Below, piece by piece: positions 29,616 to 37,926 of a stretch of DNA of 64,000 nucleotides. Position 1 is the first letter of the stretch. Each line of letters begins with the position of its first letter. Below the pieces are notes generated by a model. The model saw only the letters and a list, made by a program, of their open reading frames with translations. It was not told where the DNA came from and did no database searches. The stretch spans positions 1,657,001-1,721,000 of the forward strand of contig NZ_CP120233.1 of the NCBI RefSeq assembly GCF_030012985.1, read 5' to 3'. The stretch comes from Microbulbifer sp. VAAF005. Lineage in GTDB: Bacteria > Pseudomonadota > Gammaproteobacteria > Pseudomonadales > Cellvibrionaceae. A program made the position numbers and the translations under genes.

Positions 29616-30020
29616 ATGGATAATCCAGATACAGTAAGAGAGATTGAGCAGTTTATGGACTACCTCGTGCAGGCCGGGGTGTACTGCAAAGAAGACGAAC
29701 TGGAAAGTGTCTACCACCGGGAAATGCAGGTCTTCCTACTAGACCCTTCGGATCGGGTCACAGTGGCAGACAAAACAGCCTTCATCAATATGTTTAAGGC
29801 CAAGCGTGACGCGGGTGAACTGCCTCTCAACGGCTGGAAAAAAATTCACCACATAGTGGCAAATGAAAACAGTGCTTTAGTGATCTTCTCGCGAAAAAAC
29901 AATTTGGCTGGCCAGGAGCAACTGTTAAAACTGGCGATCGATTTGGTGTATGAAGATGGGCGCTGGCAGGTCACGCGGGAAGTTATATTCCTAGAGCCAG
30001 CACTTCCTGGTTCAAGCTAG
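29616..30020 (+). CDS. SnoaL/NTF2-like protein of unknown function
   Basis: A 134-residue cytosolic protein with an NTF2-like pattern: an N-terminal helix pair (EIEQFMDYLVQAGV), a middle containing NGWKKIHHIVANENSALVIF, and the closing strands LAIDLVYEDGRWQVTREVIF. Such folds bind small molecules or act as isomerase-like enzymes, but no catalytic pair is evident. It follows mltF on the same strand after 94 bases and converges on the transferase operon. Function unknown. Confidence 0.6.
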   Translation: MDNPDTVREIEQFMDYLVQAGVYCKEDELESVYHREMQVFLLDPSDRVTVADKTAFINMFKAKRDAGELPLNGWKKIHHIVANENSALVIFSRKNNLAGQEQLLKLAIDLVYEDGRWQVTREVIFLEPALPGSS

Positions 30021-30045
30021 AAATACCCCTTACTCTCGATTGCTT

Positions 30046-30699
30046 TTAATCTGCTTCCCGAAAATCTGCCAGACTCCTCGAAAGAGTTCTAGGTAAAAAC
30101 TGCAAATCCTCAGGGTCATCAATATCTACAAGCACATCCAATTGCTGACACTGCATATCACATTCCTGTAATCGCGCCAGGGTTTGCTGGGCAACGACTT
30201 CAGTACTCCAACATATATCTTCAAACAAGCGAGAATGCAGCTGCCTCAAGCCCAATAGGGTGTAGCCACCATCATTTGCGGGATACATAACGGAGTCTGT
30301 ATGCACTAGTGCCATAGCTGCAGCTCGGAGTCTTTCTGCATTTAATGCAGGGCAATCTGTCCCCAACAAAAAGAGCCCCTGACCATCGGCATAAGAACTT
30401 TTCGCAGCCCGCCACAAGCGCTGACCGAGATCACCTTCTGACTGGCTGTAAAGCGTTACCCCCTGAGGCAACTTGAACTCCTGCCAGAAAGGGTGCCGGG
30501 AGTTAGGCGCAACATGCAGCTCGACAGGGCCCAGATCCGCCTTCACCGCTTCTGCCAATGTACCCTGCAATAACTGTAGTGCGAGAGCAGCTGCGCCCTT
30601 CTCTCCCAAAGTAGGAATTAGCCGAGTTTTTGCATACCCTGGCAATGGAGCCTTGGCCATCACTACAAGACGCATGGGCGGCAATAGAAAACTACTCAT
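30046..30699 (-). CDS. rSAM/selenodomain-associated transferase 1 (CofC-like, TIGR04282 type)
   Basis: A 217-residue nucleotidyl/glycosyl-transferase-like protein. Signature pieces are VVMAKAPLPGYAKTRLIPTL near the N-terminus, LFLLGTDCPAL with the metal-binding Asp near residue 110, and YPANDGGYTLLGL. The family (DUF2064) resembles CofC/MobA nucleotidyltransferases and is a known companion of ArsS-type radical SAM proteins. Last gene of the operon; its ATG at 30699 overlaps the previous stop by eight bases (ATGAGTAG), so translation is coupled. A longer frame from 30744 would overlap the upstream gene by 53 bases and is less likely. Exact donor and acceptor unknown. Confidence 0.82.
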   Translation of the reverse strand: MSSFLLPPMRLVVMAKAPLPGYAKTRLIPTLGEKGAAALALQLLQGTLAEAVKADLGPVELHVAPNSRHPFWQEFKLPQGVTLYSQSEGDLGQRLWRAAKSSYADGQGLFLLGTDCPALNAERLRAAAMALVHTDSVMYPANDGGYTLLGLRQLHSRLFEDICWSTEVVAQQTLARLQECDMQCQQLDVLVDIDDPEDLQFLPRTLSRSLADFREAD

Positions 30700-31366
30700 A
30701 GCGCTTTGCCAAACTCTCTGCTGATACGCCCCGCCAGTAATCAAAACGCAATCGCCACATCAATAAAATGGTTCTCAATACGCCGTACTTTTCCCAGCGA
30801 CGCCCTGAGGTTTCTACTTTTTCCCGAGAACAATAGGGCCAGTAATAACTGCGCAAACGGCGACTCAGCTCAATATCTTCCATCAACGGCTGCGCAGGAA
30901 ATCCACCGATGGCTTCGAACAAACCACGGCGTACAAAAATGGCCTGATCCCCTGTAGCAATACCACTAAAACGAGAGCGAAAATTAACCAGGGAGGCAAT
31001 TAATGGAAACCAAAAACTGCTCCCGACAATTTGAATATTAAAACGCCCCCAGTGAGCATTCTCCTTTTCGAGGTTTGTGATGGACTTGAGAGCATCTGCG
31101 GGTAGACGGCTATCGGCATGCAAAAACACTAACCACTGACCTTTAGCCATTAACGCACCGGCATTCATCTGAACCGCCCTACCCCGAGTGGCGTGGACCA
31201 GCTGCAAACCAGACTGCTCTAGGATCTCAACACTACCATCGGTACTGCCGCCATCTACGACAATAACTTCACAACCTTCCTGCACTTTCAAATTCTGCAA
31301 GTGCTCCAGTAAAGAGGTTATTTGCTCCTTTTCATTTAATAGAGGGACTATCACACTGAATTGCAT
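30692..31366 (-). CDS. rSAM/selenodomain-associated family 2 glycosyltransferase (TIGR04283 type)
   Basis: A 224-residue GT-A family 2 enzyme. It starts MQFSVIVPLLNEKEQITSLL, has nucleotide-binding CEVIVVDGGSTDGSVEIL (near 34-51), the DxD-like LVFLHADSRLP near residue 80 and a late FPAQPLMEDIELSRRL acceptor motif. The family is annotated in arsenosugar/rSAM-SeCys clusters, where it is thought to act on a sugar moiety. Its ATG overlaps the stop of the flavoprotein gene by one base (TAATG) and its own stop overlaps the next start, so it is coupled on both sides. Confidence 0.85.
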   Translation of the reverse strand: MQFSVIVPLLNEKEQITSLLEHLQNLKVQEGCEVIVVDGGSTDGSVEILEQSGLQLVHATRGRAVQMNAGALMAKGQWLVFLHADSRLPADALKSITNLEKENAHWGRFNIQIVGSSFWFPLIASLVNFRSRFSGIATGDQAIFVRRGLFEAIGGFPAQPLMEDIELSRRLRSYYWPYCSREKVETSGRRWEKYGVLRTILLMWRLRFDYWRGVSAESLAKRYE

Positions 31367-32841
31367 TAGTTACGCCTCCAGCGGTTAAAAACCTCTAAGA
31401 AACGTAAAATAGCTGTTGGTGCGTGAGCACGTTTCCAATTGCCCGCAACAAATTTATTGGCTTCACTCATAGTGGGATAGATATGAATCGTTGAGAGAAT
31501 TTTATTCAATCCCAGCCCATATTTCATCGCCAAAATAAACTCCGCAATTAATTCCGCTGCATTCTCACCGACAATGGAAACACCGAGTATTTTATCTTTC
31601 CCCGGCACCGTAAGTACTTTCACAAAACCCCGGCGCGCACCATCGACAATCGCTCGATCTAAATGTTCGAGATCGTAGCGGGTTATCTCGTAATTAACAT
31701 TCTGTTTACGAGCGGCCTCCTCAGAAAGGCCAACACTGGCCACCTCAGGATCGACAAATACAGAACTGGGAACTAATGAATAATCTACGGCAAACTTTTT
31801 GAGATCACCAAAAAGTGCATTCACCGCTGCATACCAGGCCTGGTGGGAGGCCATATGGGTAAACTGATAAGGTCCGGCAACATCCCCTGCAGCAAGAATA
31901 TGGGGATAGGTTGTACGCAGGTATCCATCCAATTGAAGCCTGCCACTTTCCTGCAAGCCCAAGTTTTCAAGCCCAAGACCTGCCAATTTCGCTTTTCTAC
32001 CCAGCGCCAGAATTACTTCATCAAACTCCAACCTAACCTTATTGCCCTTATTCTGAACAATTAGGGTTCCACCGTTTCGTTCAGGACTACCCTCAAATTC
32101 AACGGCTTCATGATCTGTTAATATTTCTACACCATCGCGGGTGAGCGCCTCAGTTACGGCTGCGGATACTTCCGTATCAAGCTCCGGTAATATAGTATCG
32201 GATCTCTCCACCAAGACGACTTGCGAACCGAGCCGGACCAATGCTTGTGCCAGCTCACAACCTATTGCCCCGCCACCTAACAACACCAGTCGGCGGGGCG
32301 GAGCTTGTAGCTGGGTAAAGCGATCCCACAAGGTATCGCTTGTGAGGTAATTCACTTGATCGAGTCCGGGAAACGGCGGGGCACTCGGCTCAGCGCCGGT
32401 AGCTAATACAATAGCTCTCGCCGTCAGTATTTGCTCTCCCCCACCGTTTAGACAGGTCTTCACCGTCCAGGGGTCTACCAACTCTGCGGTTCCCTGTAGT
32501 ACTTCAACCCCAAGCTCGGTATAGCGCTCAACACTATCGTTGGGCTCGATTGCTTGAATTGATTCTCTGACATGCTGCATAACCCGGGGAAAATCAATTA
32601 CGGGCTCTTGAAGAATAACGCCAAACTCACTTGCACATCGCGCCCTATGGGCCTGCCGCGCGCACATAATCAATGCTTTGCTGGGTACACAGCCGGTATT
32701 GAGACAATCACCACCCATTTTACCCGCTTCGATCAGAGTAACTTTTGCTTTAACCGCCGCAGAGATATAAGCCGTGACCAAGCCCGCCGCACCACCACCA
32801 ATAACAATTAAGTTACGATCAAACTTCTTAGGTTTCTGCAT
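31366..32841 (-). CDS. mercuric-reductase-like FAD/NAD(P) disulfide oxidoreductase
   Basis: A 491-residue class I pyridine nucleotide-disulfide oxidoreductase. FAD site VIGGGAAGLVTAYISA near residues 13-28; redox disulfide in GGDCLNTGCVPSKAL near 42-56; NAD(P) site LLGGGAIGCELAQALVRLG; FAD motif LAAGDVAG; dimerisation domain with IHIYPTMSEANK in place of the lipoamide dehydrogenase HPTxxE. It lacks the N-terminal heavy-metal domain and C-terminal Cys pair of true MerA. Genes of this type commonly sit beside a TVP38 protein, as here. The ATG at 32841, seven bases after the upstream stop, is chosen; an extension to 32898 would overlap that gene. Substrate unknown; a thiol or arsenic redox role would fit the operon. 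Confidence 0.82.
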   Translation of the reverse strand: MQKPKKFDRNLIVIGGGAAGLVTAYISAAVKAKVTLIEAGKMGGDCLNTGCVPSKALIMCARQAHRARCASEFGVILQEPVIDFPRVMQHVRESIQAIEPNDSVERYTELGVEVLQGTAELVDPWTVKTCLNGGGEQILTARAIVLATGAEPSAPPFPGLDQVNYLTSDTLWDRFTQLQAPPRRLVLLGGGAIGCELAQALVRLGSQVVLVERSDTILPELDTEVSAAVTEALTRDGVEILTDHEAVEFEGSPERNGGTLIVQNKGNKVRLEFDEVILALGRKAKLAGLGLENLGLQESGRLQLDGYLRTTYPHILAAGDVAGPYQFTHMASHQAWYAAVNALFGDLKKFAVDYSLVPSSVFVDPEVASVGLSEEAARKQNVNYEITRYDLEHLDRAIVDGARRGFVKVLTVPGKDKILGVSIVGENAAELIAEFILAMKYGLGLNKILSTIHIYPTMSEANKFVAGNWKRAHAPTAILRFLEVFNRWRRN

Positions 32842-32848
32842 AAATCGA

Positions 32849-33532
32849 TCACCCGGCCTGACGCCTGCGCTTAAGCCAGTTGAGCGCATATTTTGCAATT
32901 AAGGGAAACACACCCAATAGAACAAAAGACAATAACAGTGGCAAAGATAAAATATCCTTGAGATTTTCCACTCTCATCAACTGGGTGCCGGCATTTACGT
33001 AAACTATCGTACCCGCCAGCATTCCGAGCTGGCTAACCCAGTAGAAAGTCCAGGCTTTAATATGGGTGAGCCCCATCAGGATATTAATTAAGAAAAAAGG
33101 GAAAGCCGGCACCAATCGCAGCGCAAAAAGGTAAAATGCCCCCTCCCGCTCAATTCCCTTATTGACGACTTGAAGCCGCTCTGAGAAACGCCCCTGAATA
33201 TAGTCCCGGAATAAATATCGAGCCATTAAAAAGGCCAGGGTGGCACCGATACTGGAAGCAAACGAAACGATTACAGTACCCCAGAAAAGACCGAACAATG
33301 CGCCGGCTGCAATAGTTAGAATTGCTGCCCCGGGAAGTGATAAGCCAGTCACCAAAATATAGAAGACCAGAAACAAAAACCCGACTAAAAGCGGCGACGA
33401 CATCTGCCAGCGCTTAAAGTCCTCCGCTCCATCCTTTAACTTTTCCAGGCTCAACCAGTGGTGCAGATCAAGCACGTAGAAAGCCACCACCAATACGACA
33501 ATAGCGGCTACCAGCAGGATTTTTTTACTCAT
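32849..33532 (-). CDS. TVP38/TMEM64 (DedA-like) inner-membrane protein
   Basis: A 227-residue protein with an N-terminal helix (KILLVAAIVVLVVAFYVLDL) and about five more hydrophobic segments. The SNARE-associated family core is GLSLPGAAILTIAAGALFG, then GTVIVSFASSIGATLAFLMARYLFRD and ALRLVPAFPFFLINILMGL. Members are membrane proteins of the DedA/VTT superfamily, implicated in lipid or ion handling; the role in this operon is not known. It lies between arsS (32 bases upstream) and the flavoprotein gene. Confidence 0.85.
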   Translation of the reverse strand: MSKKILLVAAIVVLVVAFYVLDLHHWLSLEKLKDGAEDFKRWQMSSPLLVGFLFLVFYILVTGLSLPGAAILTIAAGALFGLFWGTVIVSFASSIGATLAFLMARYLFRDYIQGRFSERLQVVNKGIEREGAFYLFALRLVPAFPFFLINILMGLTHIKAWTFYWVSQLGMLAGTIVYVNAGTQLMRVENLKDILSLPLLLSFVLLGVFPLIAKYALNWLKRRRQAG

Positions 33533-33564
33533 CGTTTTCAGGTTCCATCTGCCTTAACAGAAAG

Positions 33565-34512
33565 CTAGAGAGCCCCACCACAACTACTTCCCTGCCCAGC
33601 TGTACAACCGTAACAGTGATCTGCAACGCAAATTGCCGCCCCCTTTAGATCTATCTCGATTAAATCTCGCAAATGTAATCGGCCGGGAATAGGCATGTTG
33701 AGTTGTTGGTTAAAATCGCAATCAAATAGGTTTCCCTGCCAATCGACACTAACCAAGCTACGACACATAACATCAGCGAGATTATCCGCACTGTAACTGT
33801 CTTTAAGTAGCGCCATATAATCGTGAAACTGCCCCTTGGAAACCAACATGGAACCAAAACGCTTGATTGGCATATTGGCGAGAGCGAACAAATGATTAAA
33901 TTTAATGGAGAAGTGGTTCGCCAACTCTCTTCGGTAGTCCGCCTCCAAAGCACTTTGCTCCGGGGGTAAAAAGGGTCCCTGGGGGTTATAGACCAAGTTG
34001 AGCTCTAGGCCACTGCCGGGCTTGCCGTAGCCCAATGCATTTAATTTTTGTAGCGCGGCAATACTCTTATCGAATACCCCTTTACCTCGTTGCTTATCAA
34101 CATTATCGATTGAGTAACACGGCAGGGAGGCAACGACCTCAACCTGGTTTTCAGCGAGGAATTCTGCGGTATCTTCCTGGCCCGGCTCAAAAAGAACTGT
34201 CAGGTTGCAGCGATCTATTACATGTACTCCTCGCTCACGCGCCCCTCTTACAAGGGATCGAAAGCCCCAGTGCAATTCCGGGGCCCCACCAGTCACATCC
34301 AGCACACGGGGTTTACGGACCGTGAGAACCTCCAATAACAGCGCCAAATTTTCGTCCGACATCATCTCGGTTCGATTAGGCCCAGCACTGACGTGGCAGT
34401 GTAAACAGCGCTGATTACAACGGTAGCCAATATTGACCTGCAAGGTCTCAATGGCCCCCCGGTGCAGAGAGGGGAAGTCCGATAGCTCCAGCAGGGGTAA
34501 GGTCTCACGCAT
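33565..34512 (-). CDS. arsS: ArsS-type radical SAM protein (rSAM/Cys-rich, arsenosugar pathway)
   Basis: A 315-residue radical SAM enzyme. The [4Fe-4S] motif CX3CX2C is in IGYRCNQRCLHCHVSAGPN near residues 27-45, followed by VLDVTGGAPELHWGF for SAM binding. The C-terminal Cys-rich tail ends CVADHCYGCTAGQGSSCGG, the hallmark of this family (TIGR04167), in which one Cys is Sec in some species; here all are Cys codons. ArsS joins dimethylarsenite to the 5'-deoxyadenosyl group of SAM, giving an arsenosugar precursor. The ATG at 34512 lies five bases after the phosphorylase stop, with GGAG 11 bases upstream; a GTG at 34521 is also possible. No ArsM methyltransferase is in the window. Confidence 0.85.
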   Translation of the reverse strand: MRETLPLLELSDFPSLHRGAIETLQVNIGYRCNQRCLHCHVSAGPNRTEMMSDENLALLLEVLTVRKPRVLDVTGGAPELHWGFRSLVRGARERGVHVIDRCNLTVLFEPGQEDTAEFLAENQVEVVASLPCYSIDNVDKQRGKGVFDKSIAALQKLNALGYGKPGSGLELNLVYNPQGPFLPPEQSALEADYRRELANHFSIKFNHLFALANMPIKRFGSMLVSKGQFHDYMALLKDSYSADNLADVMCRSLVSVDWQGNLFDCDFNQQLNMPIPGRLHLRDLIEIDLKGAAICVADHCYGCTAGQGSSCGGAL

Positions 34513-34517
34513 CGATA

Positions 34518-35417
34518 TCACTGCTCCATTTCTTCAAGCTCTGGTTCTGTCGGAGCAAGCAGTGGTTTTATTACAGCTTGTGTCTCCTCAGGCATAGCTT
34601 CGAGCGGAGTCACCAGACCGCTCAACAGTGCTGTATGAGCGGAGGACTCCGGTTGCTCAGCGCCTAAAATACGTATAGCTTCCATCGCAATCTGCTGCGC
34701 GCGCGCGGCATTTTGCTGAAGATTAGCAATCGCTATCTCTGCGGTTACCGCCTCCTCACGAGGGTGCCAACAATCGTAGTCAGTAGCCATGGCCAGCGTG
34801 GCATAGGCAATTTGTGCCTCCCGGGCCAACTTGGCCTCAGGCATATTGGTCATACCGATGACCGACGCCCCCATACTGCGATACCAGTGGGACTCGGCAC
34901 GGGTGGAAAACTGGGGGCCCTCGATACAGATATAACTGCCGCCCCGGTGTAACTCAATTGGCTGCTCTGCCTGGGTCAGCGTGAAAGCACGCGCCAAACT
35001 ATCAGCGACAGCAGGGCATACAGGATCGGCCATGGACACATGGGCAACCGCACCATCTCCAAAAAAGGTACTTTGCCGCCGGCGAGTCATATCAATGAAC
35101 TGATCGGGGATTAACATATCCAGCGGCCGTACCTCTTCCTGTAGGGAGCCCACAGCTGAGAGAGATAGGATGTAGCGCACGCCCAGCTGGCGCAGGGCAT
35201 GGATATTTGCCTGATAAGGTACTTGGGAAGGGACCAGGTGATGATTGCGACCATGACGGGCCAGGAAAGCTACTGGCACACCTGCAAGCTTACCGCAGAC
35301 AATGGCATCCGAAGTCCTGCCAAAGGGAGTGTCGATATGGACCTCCTCCACCTCAGTCAACCCCGGCATATCGTACAGACCACTACCTCCAATCACCCCA
35401 ATCAATGCCCTGGTCAT
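34518..35417 (-). CDS. S-methyl-5'-thioadenosine phosphorylase family protein
   Basis: A 299-residue PNP/MTAP-family enzyme. Phosphate and ribose motifs are GVIGGSGLYDMPGL, LARHGRNHHLVPSQVPY and GPQFSTRAESHWYRSMGASV. The base-recognition motif is MATDYDCWH near residue 218, as in adenine-specific MTA phosphorylases; methylthioinosine phosphorylases of pseudomonads carry Asn-Pro-Ala-like residues here. The last 35 residues are an acidic tail not usual in the family. It heads the arsS operon, so it may cleave adenine from the 5'-deoxy-5'-arsinoyl adenosine product rather than, or besides, recycling methylthioadenosine. AGGAG lies six bases before the ATG. Confidence 0.85.
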   Translation of the reverse strand: MTRALIGVIGGSGLYDMPGLTEVEEVHIDTPFGRTSDAIVCGKLAGVPVAFLARHGRNHHLVPSQVPYQANIHALRQLGVRYILSLSAVGSLQEEVRPLDMLIPDQFIDMTRRRQSTFFGDGAVAHVSMADPVCPAVADSLARAFTLTQAEQPIELHRGGSYICIEGPQFSTRAESHWYRSMGASVIGMTNMPEAKLAREAQIAYATLAMATDYDCWHPREEAVTAEIAIANLQQNAARAQQIAMEAIRILGAEQPESSAHTALLSGLVTPLEAMPEETQAVIKPLLAPTEPELEEMEQ

Positions 35418-35784
35418 ATCCGCTCCTAAACAGTTGGTTTTCGGCAGTATAGGAGTGGGGGCAAGTCGTGTATATCACCAGCGACGATAAAGGAAACTTA
35501 GAAAAGCCGTGGCATCTCTATTACCTATACCCTGGCCGCTAAAATTTTACAGGTAAGCTAGAGTTATTCTTCAGAATTTAGATCAATAGAACGTCACGAT
35601 TTACAGCTTACGATAATGAATTTCTATCCACCACATTAAGAGCTGACAGTTAATAATCATCGACACAGAAAAGGCAATATTCTCCTAGCAAAACCCAGAA
35701 AATCCTTTTCTTAATTGATAGATATGAAATTGAATTTTAAAGAGGCCACTACAGCTCAGCCCGACACCATGTAGCAACATAAAA
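35418..35784. other. presumed promoter region of the arsS operon
   Basis: This AT-rich stretch contains no gene. It must hold the promoter for the phosphorylase-arsS operon. No clear ArsR-type inverted repeat was spotted by eye. Confidence 0.4.
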
Positions 35785-35805
35785 AAGGGAGCAAAAAACT
35801 CCCTT
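35785..35805. terminator. bidirectional terminator after the astacin-like protease gene
   Basis: AAGGGAG / CTCCCTT with a seven-base loop; T-rich on the minus strand (TTTTTTA) and also followed by ATTTTT on the plus strand. It lies 48 bases past the protease stop. Confidence 0.8.
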
Positions 35806-35852
35806 ATTTTTATTCCAAAAAAAATAATCGCATCGCACCCTAGTTCTTTCGG

Positions 35853-36572
35853 CTACATCAAAGGCCCGGCAAAAGATCTCGGCAGAGTCTGACGCTTGCC
35901 ATCATAGAGATAAGAAAGCATATCCAGATCCCCAGCACTGGGATTCCAGGTAGAACTATTCACCTGATTGGCCGATATTTTACAGCCTCCCTCACGAGTG
36001 TTTTTTACAATCCCCAGTGCCCTTGCCTGGTCGTCATACATCATGATGGAGTTTCCATCAAAAGCAGAATTGTGTGTTAAAAACCTGGTGAGGGTTTGCA
36101 CCCGAGTTTGCTGCTGCAGGGAGTCCAGTGTGTTCTTCACTGACAGAGGGGCGTCGGCACGCATGTGTTCGTGGGCCAAACCCAATGTATGACCGATTTC
36201 ATGGGGAAGGGAGGCAATCGCTGCTCTATTAGTTTTCCAATCTACACCACAATATTGATCGGTTTTATTGGTAAACCCTACCGTCGCACTACTGCGGTCG
36301 TCCTTAATTGTAACCACTCCACGGCCTGCCGCTCCAACCTGCAGGAACTTAATCGCTGCAAATCTGAACTTTCGATAAATGCAAATTTCCCAATGAGACA
36401 TAGCCTTTTTTACCGAATTAACATAACCGGAATCTAAATTGGAGGGCACGTAATATTTCACCACACCATTCGGCCAAACCCCACCTACCTCTTCATTCCT
36501 ATCCAAAGAAAATCCACCAAAGTCTATCTTATAGGATATTTTTCGAATATTTTTATCTATAGCTAGCCCCAT
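35853..36572 (-). CDS. astacin-like zinc metalloprotease without signal peptide
   Basis: A 239-residue protein with the complete astacin zinc site HEIGHTLGLAHEHMR (HExxHxxGxxHE) near residues 128-142 and a downstream SIMMYDD Met-turn near 181, so catalysis is likely. A WPNGVVKYYV motif near residue 33 marks the start of the astacin catalytic domain. Most bacterial relatives carry a Sec signal; here the protein starts MGLAIDKNIRKISYK, with a near-perfect AGGAGGT nine bases upstream, so the start is not in doubt. It may act inside the cell or leave by a non-Sec route. The gene is monocistronic in AT-rich DNA. Confidence 0.82.
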   Translation of the reverse strand: MGLAIDKNIRKISYKIDFGGFSLDRNEEVGGVWPNGVVKYYVPSNLDSGYVNSVKKAMSHWEICIYRKFRFAAIKFLQVGAAGRGVVTIKDDRSSATVGFTNKTDQYCGVDWKTNRAAIASLPHEIGHTLGLAHEHMRADAPLSVKNTLDSLQQQTRVQTLTRFLTHNSAFDGNSIMMYDDQARALGIVKNTREGGCKISANQVNSSTWNPSAGDLDMLSYLYDGKRQTLPRSFAGPLM

Positions 36573-36998
36573 GCTGACGCACCTCCTGAAAAGTTATTTT
36601 CGCTGCCATAACGAGAACCAACACTGCCGCACCAAATTCGGCAAGTCAAAATTCACCCGACAGAAATAGAAAACAAAAAGAGGGAAGAGATCACAAAAAA
36701 CCTTTTCCAAACACCAAAACCAAAATCGATTTTTGCAATAAAAAATATTCAAATATTTTCAGCAAGCAACCAAAAGAATCAGGAACCACAAGAAAAGCCT
36801 TACAAAACGCAGACTTACGTGACCTATAGATAGAAGTACAAAAATGAAGAGAGAATGAAAATCAACTTTCAGCGAAAAAAAGAAAACTTAACAACAGATA
36901 AAACTGTAAACACCATGAAAATGTAAAGATAGGTAAAACTATTTACTGGGAGAGCCCAGCGCAACCCTGCCTAATCTGACCCGACTTTATACAGCCAT
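36573..36998. other. AT-rich gap upstream of the protease gene
   Basis: About 425 bases rich in A runs, with no gene. It holds the protease promoter, not placed precisely. Confidence 0.4.
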
Positions 36999-37028
36999 AA
37001 AAAAAGCCACCCAATGGGTGGCTTTTTT
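36999..37028 (-). terminator. strong terminator after sucD
   Basis: AAAAAAGCCACCC / GGGTGGCTTTTTT around a three-base loop; it closes the sucCD unit 24 bases past the sucD stop and is T-rich in both directions. Confidence 0.93.
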
Positions 37029-37051
37029 GAAAACTAAAAGTTGGCAATTAC

Positions 37052-37924
37052 TTACCAGCCAGTAATTTCCTTCAGAGCGTCGCCGATCTGAGCCAGGGAG
37101 CGCACGGTTTTAACACCAGCGTCTTCCAGAGCAGCGAATTTCTCGTCTGCGGTGCCTTTACCACCGGAGATAATCGCGCCCGCGTGACCCATACGCTTGC
37201 CGGGAGGAGCAGTTACACCAGCGATGTAGGAAACTACAGGCTTGGTAACATTTTCCTTGATGTAAGCAGCTGCTTCTTCTTCAGCAGTGCCACCGATCTC
37301 ACCGATCATAACGATTGCTTCGGTCTGCGGATCGTTCTGGAACATTTCCAGGATATCGATGAAGTTGGAACCCGGGATGGGGTCACCACCGATGCCCACA
37401 CAGGTGGACTGGCCAAAGCCGTAGTCGGTGGTTTGCTTAACCGCTTCATAGGTCAGGGTACCGGAACGGGAAACGATGCCCACTTTACCCGGCTTGTGGA
37501 TGTGACCTGGCATAATACCGATCTTGCACTCACCCGGAGTGATAACACCCGGGCAGTTCGGGCCGATCAGGCGCACGCCCAGCTCGTCGCACTTCACTTT
37601 AGCGTCGAGCATATCCAGAGTCGGAATACCTTCGGTGATACAAACAATCAGCTTGATACCAGCGTTGGCCGCTTCCAGGATGGAATCCTTACAGAAAGGC
37701 GCAGGTACGTAGATTACGGAAGCTTCAGCGCCGGTCTTCTCTACCGCTTCTTTAACGGTGTCGAATACTGGCAGGCCCAGGTGAGTCTGGCCGCCTTTAC
37801 CCGGAGTTACACCACCAACCATCTTGGTGCCGTAAGCAATCGCTTGCTCGGAGTGGAAAGTACCCTGGGAGCCGGTGAAGCCCTGGCAGATTACTTTAGT
37901 GTCTTTGTTAATCAATACTGACAT
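37052..37924 (-). CDS. sucD: succinyl-CoA synthetase alpha subunit
   Basis: A 290-residue CoA-binding subunit that interconverts succinyl-CoA and succinate with ADP/GTP phosphorylation. Rossmann CoA-binding start [19 protein letters not shown]; active-site phosphohistidine in [19 protein letters not shown] near residue 246; IGPNCPGVI and [12 protein letters not shown] are strongly conserved. It starts two bases after the sucC stop and ends the minus-strand TCA block before a strong terminator. Confidence 0.97.
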   Translation of the reverse strand: MSVLINKDTKVICQGFTGSQGTFHSEQAIAYGTKMVGGVTPGKGGQTHLGLPVFDTVKEAVEKTGAEASVIYVPAPFCKDSILEAANAGIKLIVCITEGIPTLDMLDAKVKCDELGVRLIGPNCPGVITPGECKIGIMPGHIHKPGKVGIVSRSGTLTYEAVKQTTDYGFGQSTCVGIGGDPIPGSNFIDILEMFQNDPQTEAIVMIGEIGGTAEEEAAAYIKENVTKPVVSYIAGVTAPPGKRMGHAGAIISGGKGTADEKFAALEDAGVKTVRSLAQIGDALKEITGW

Positions 37925-37926
37925 GA

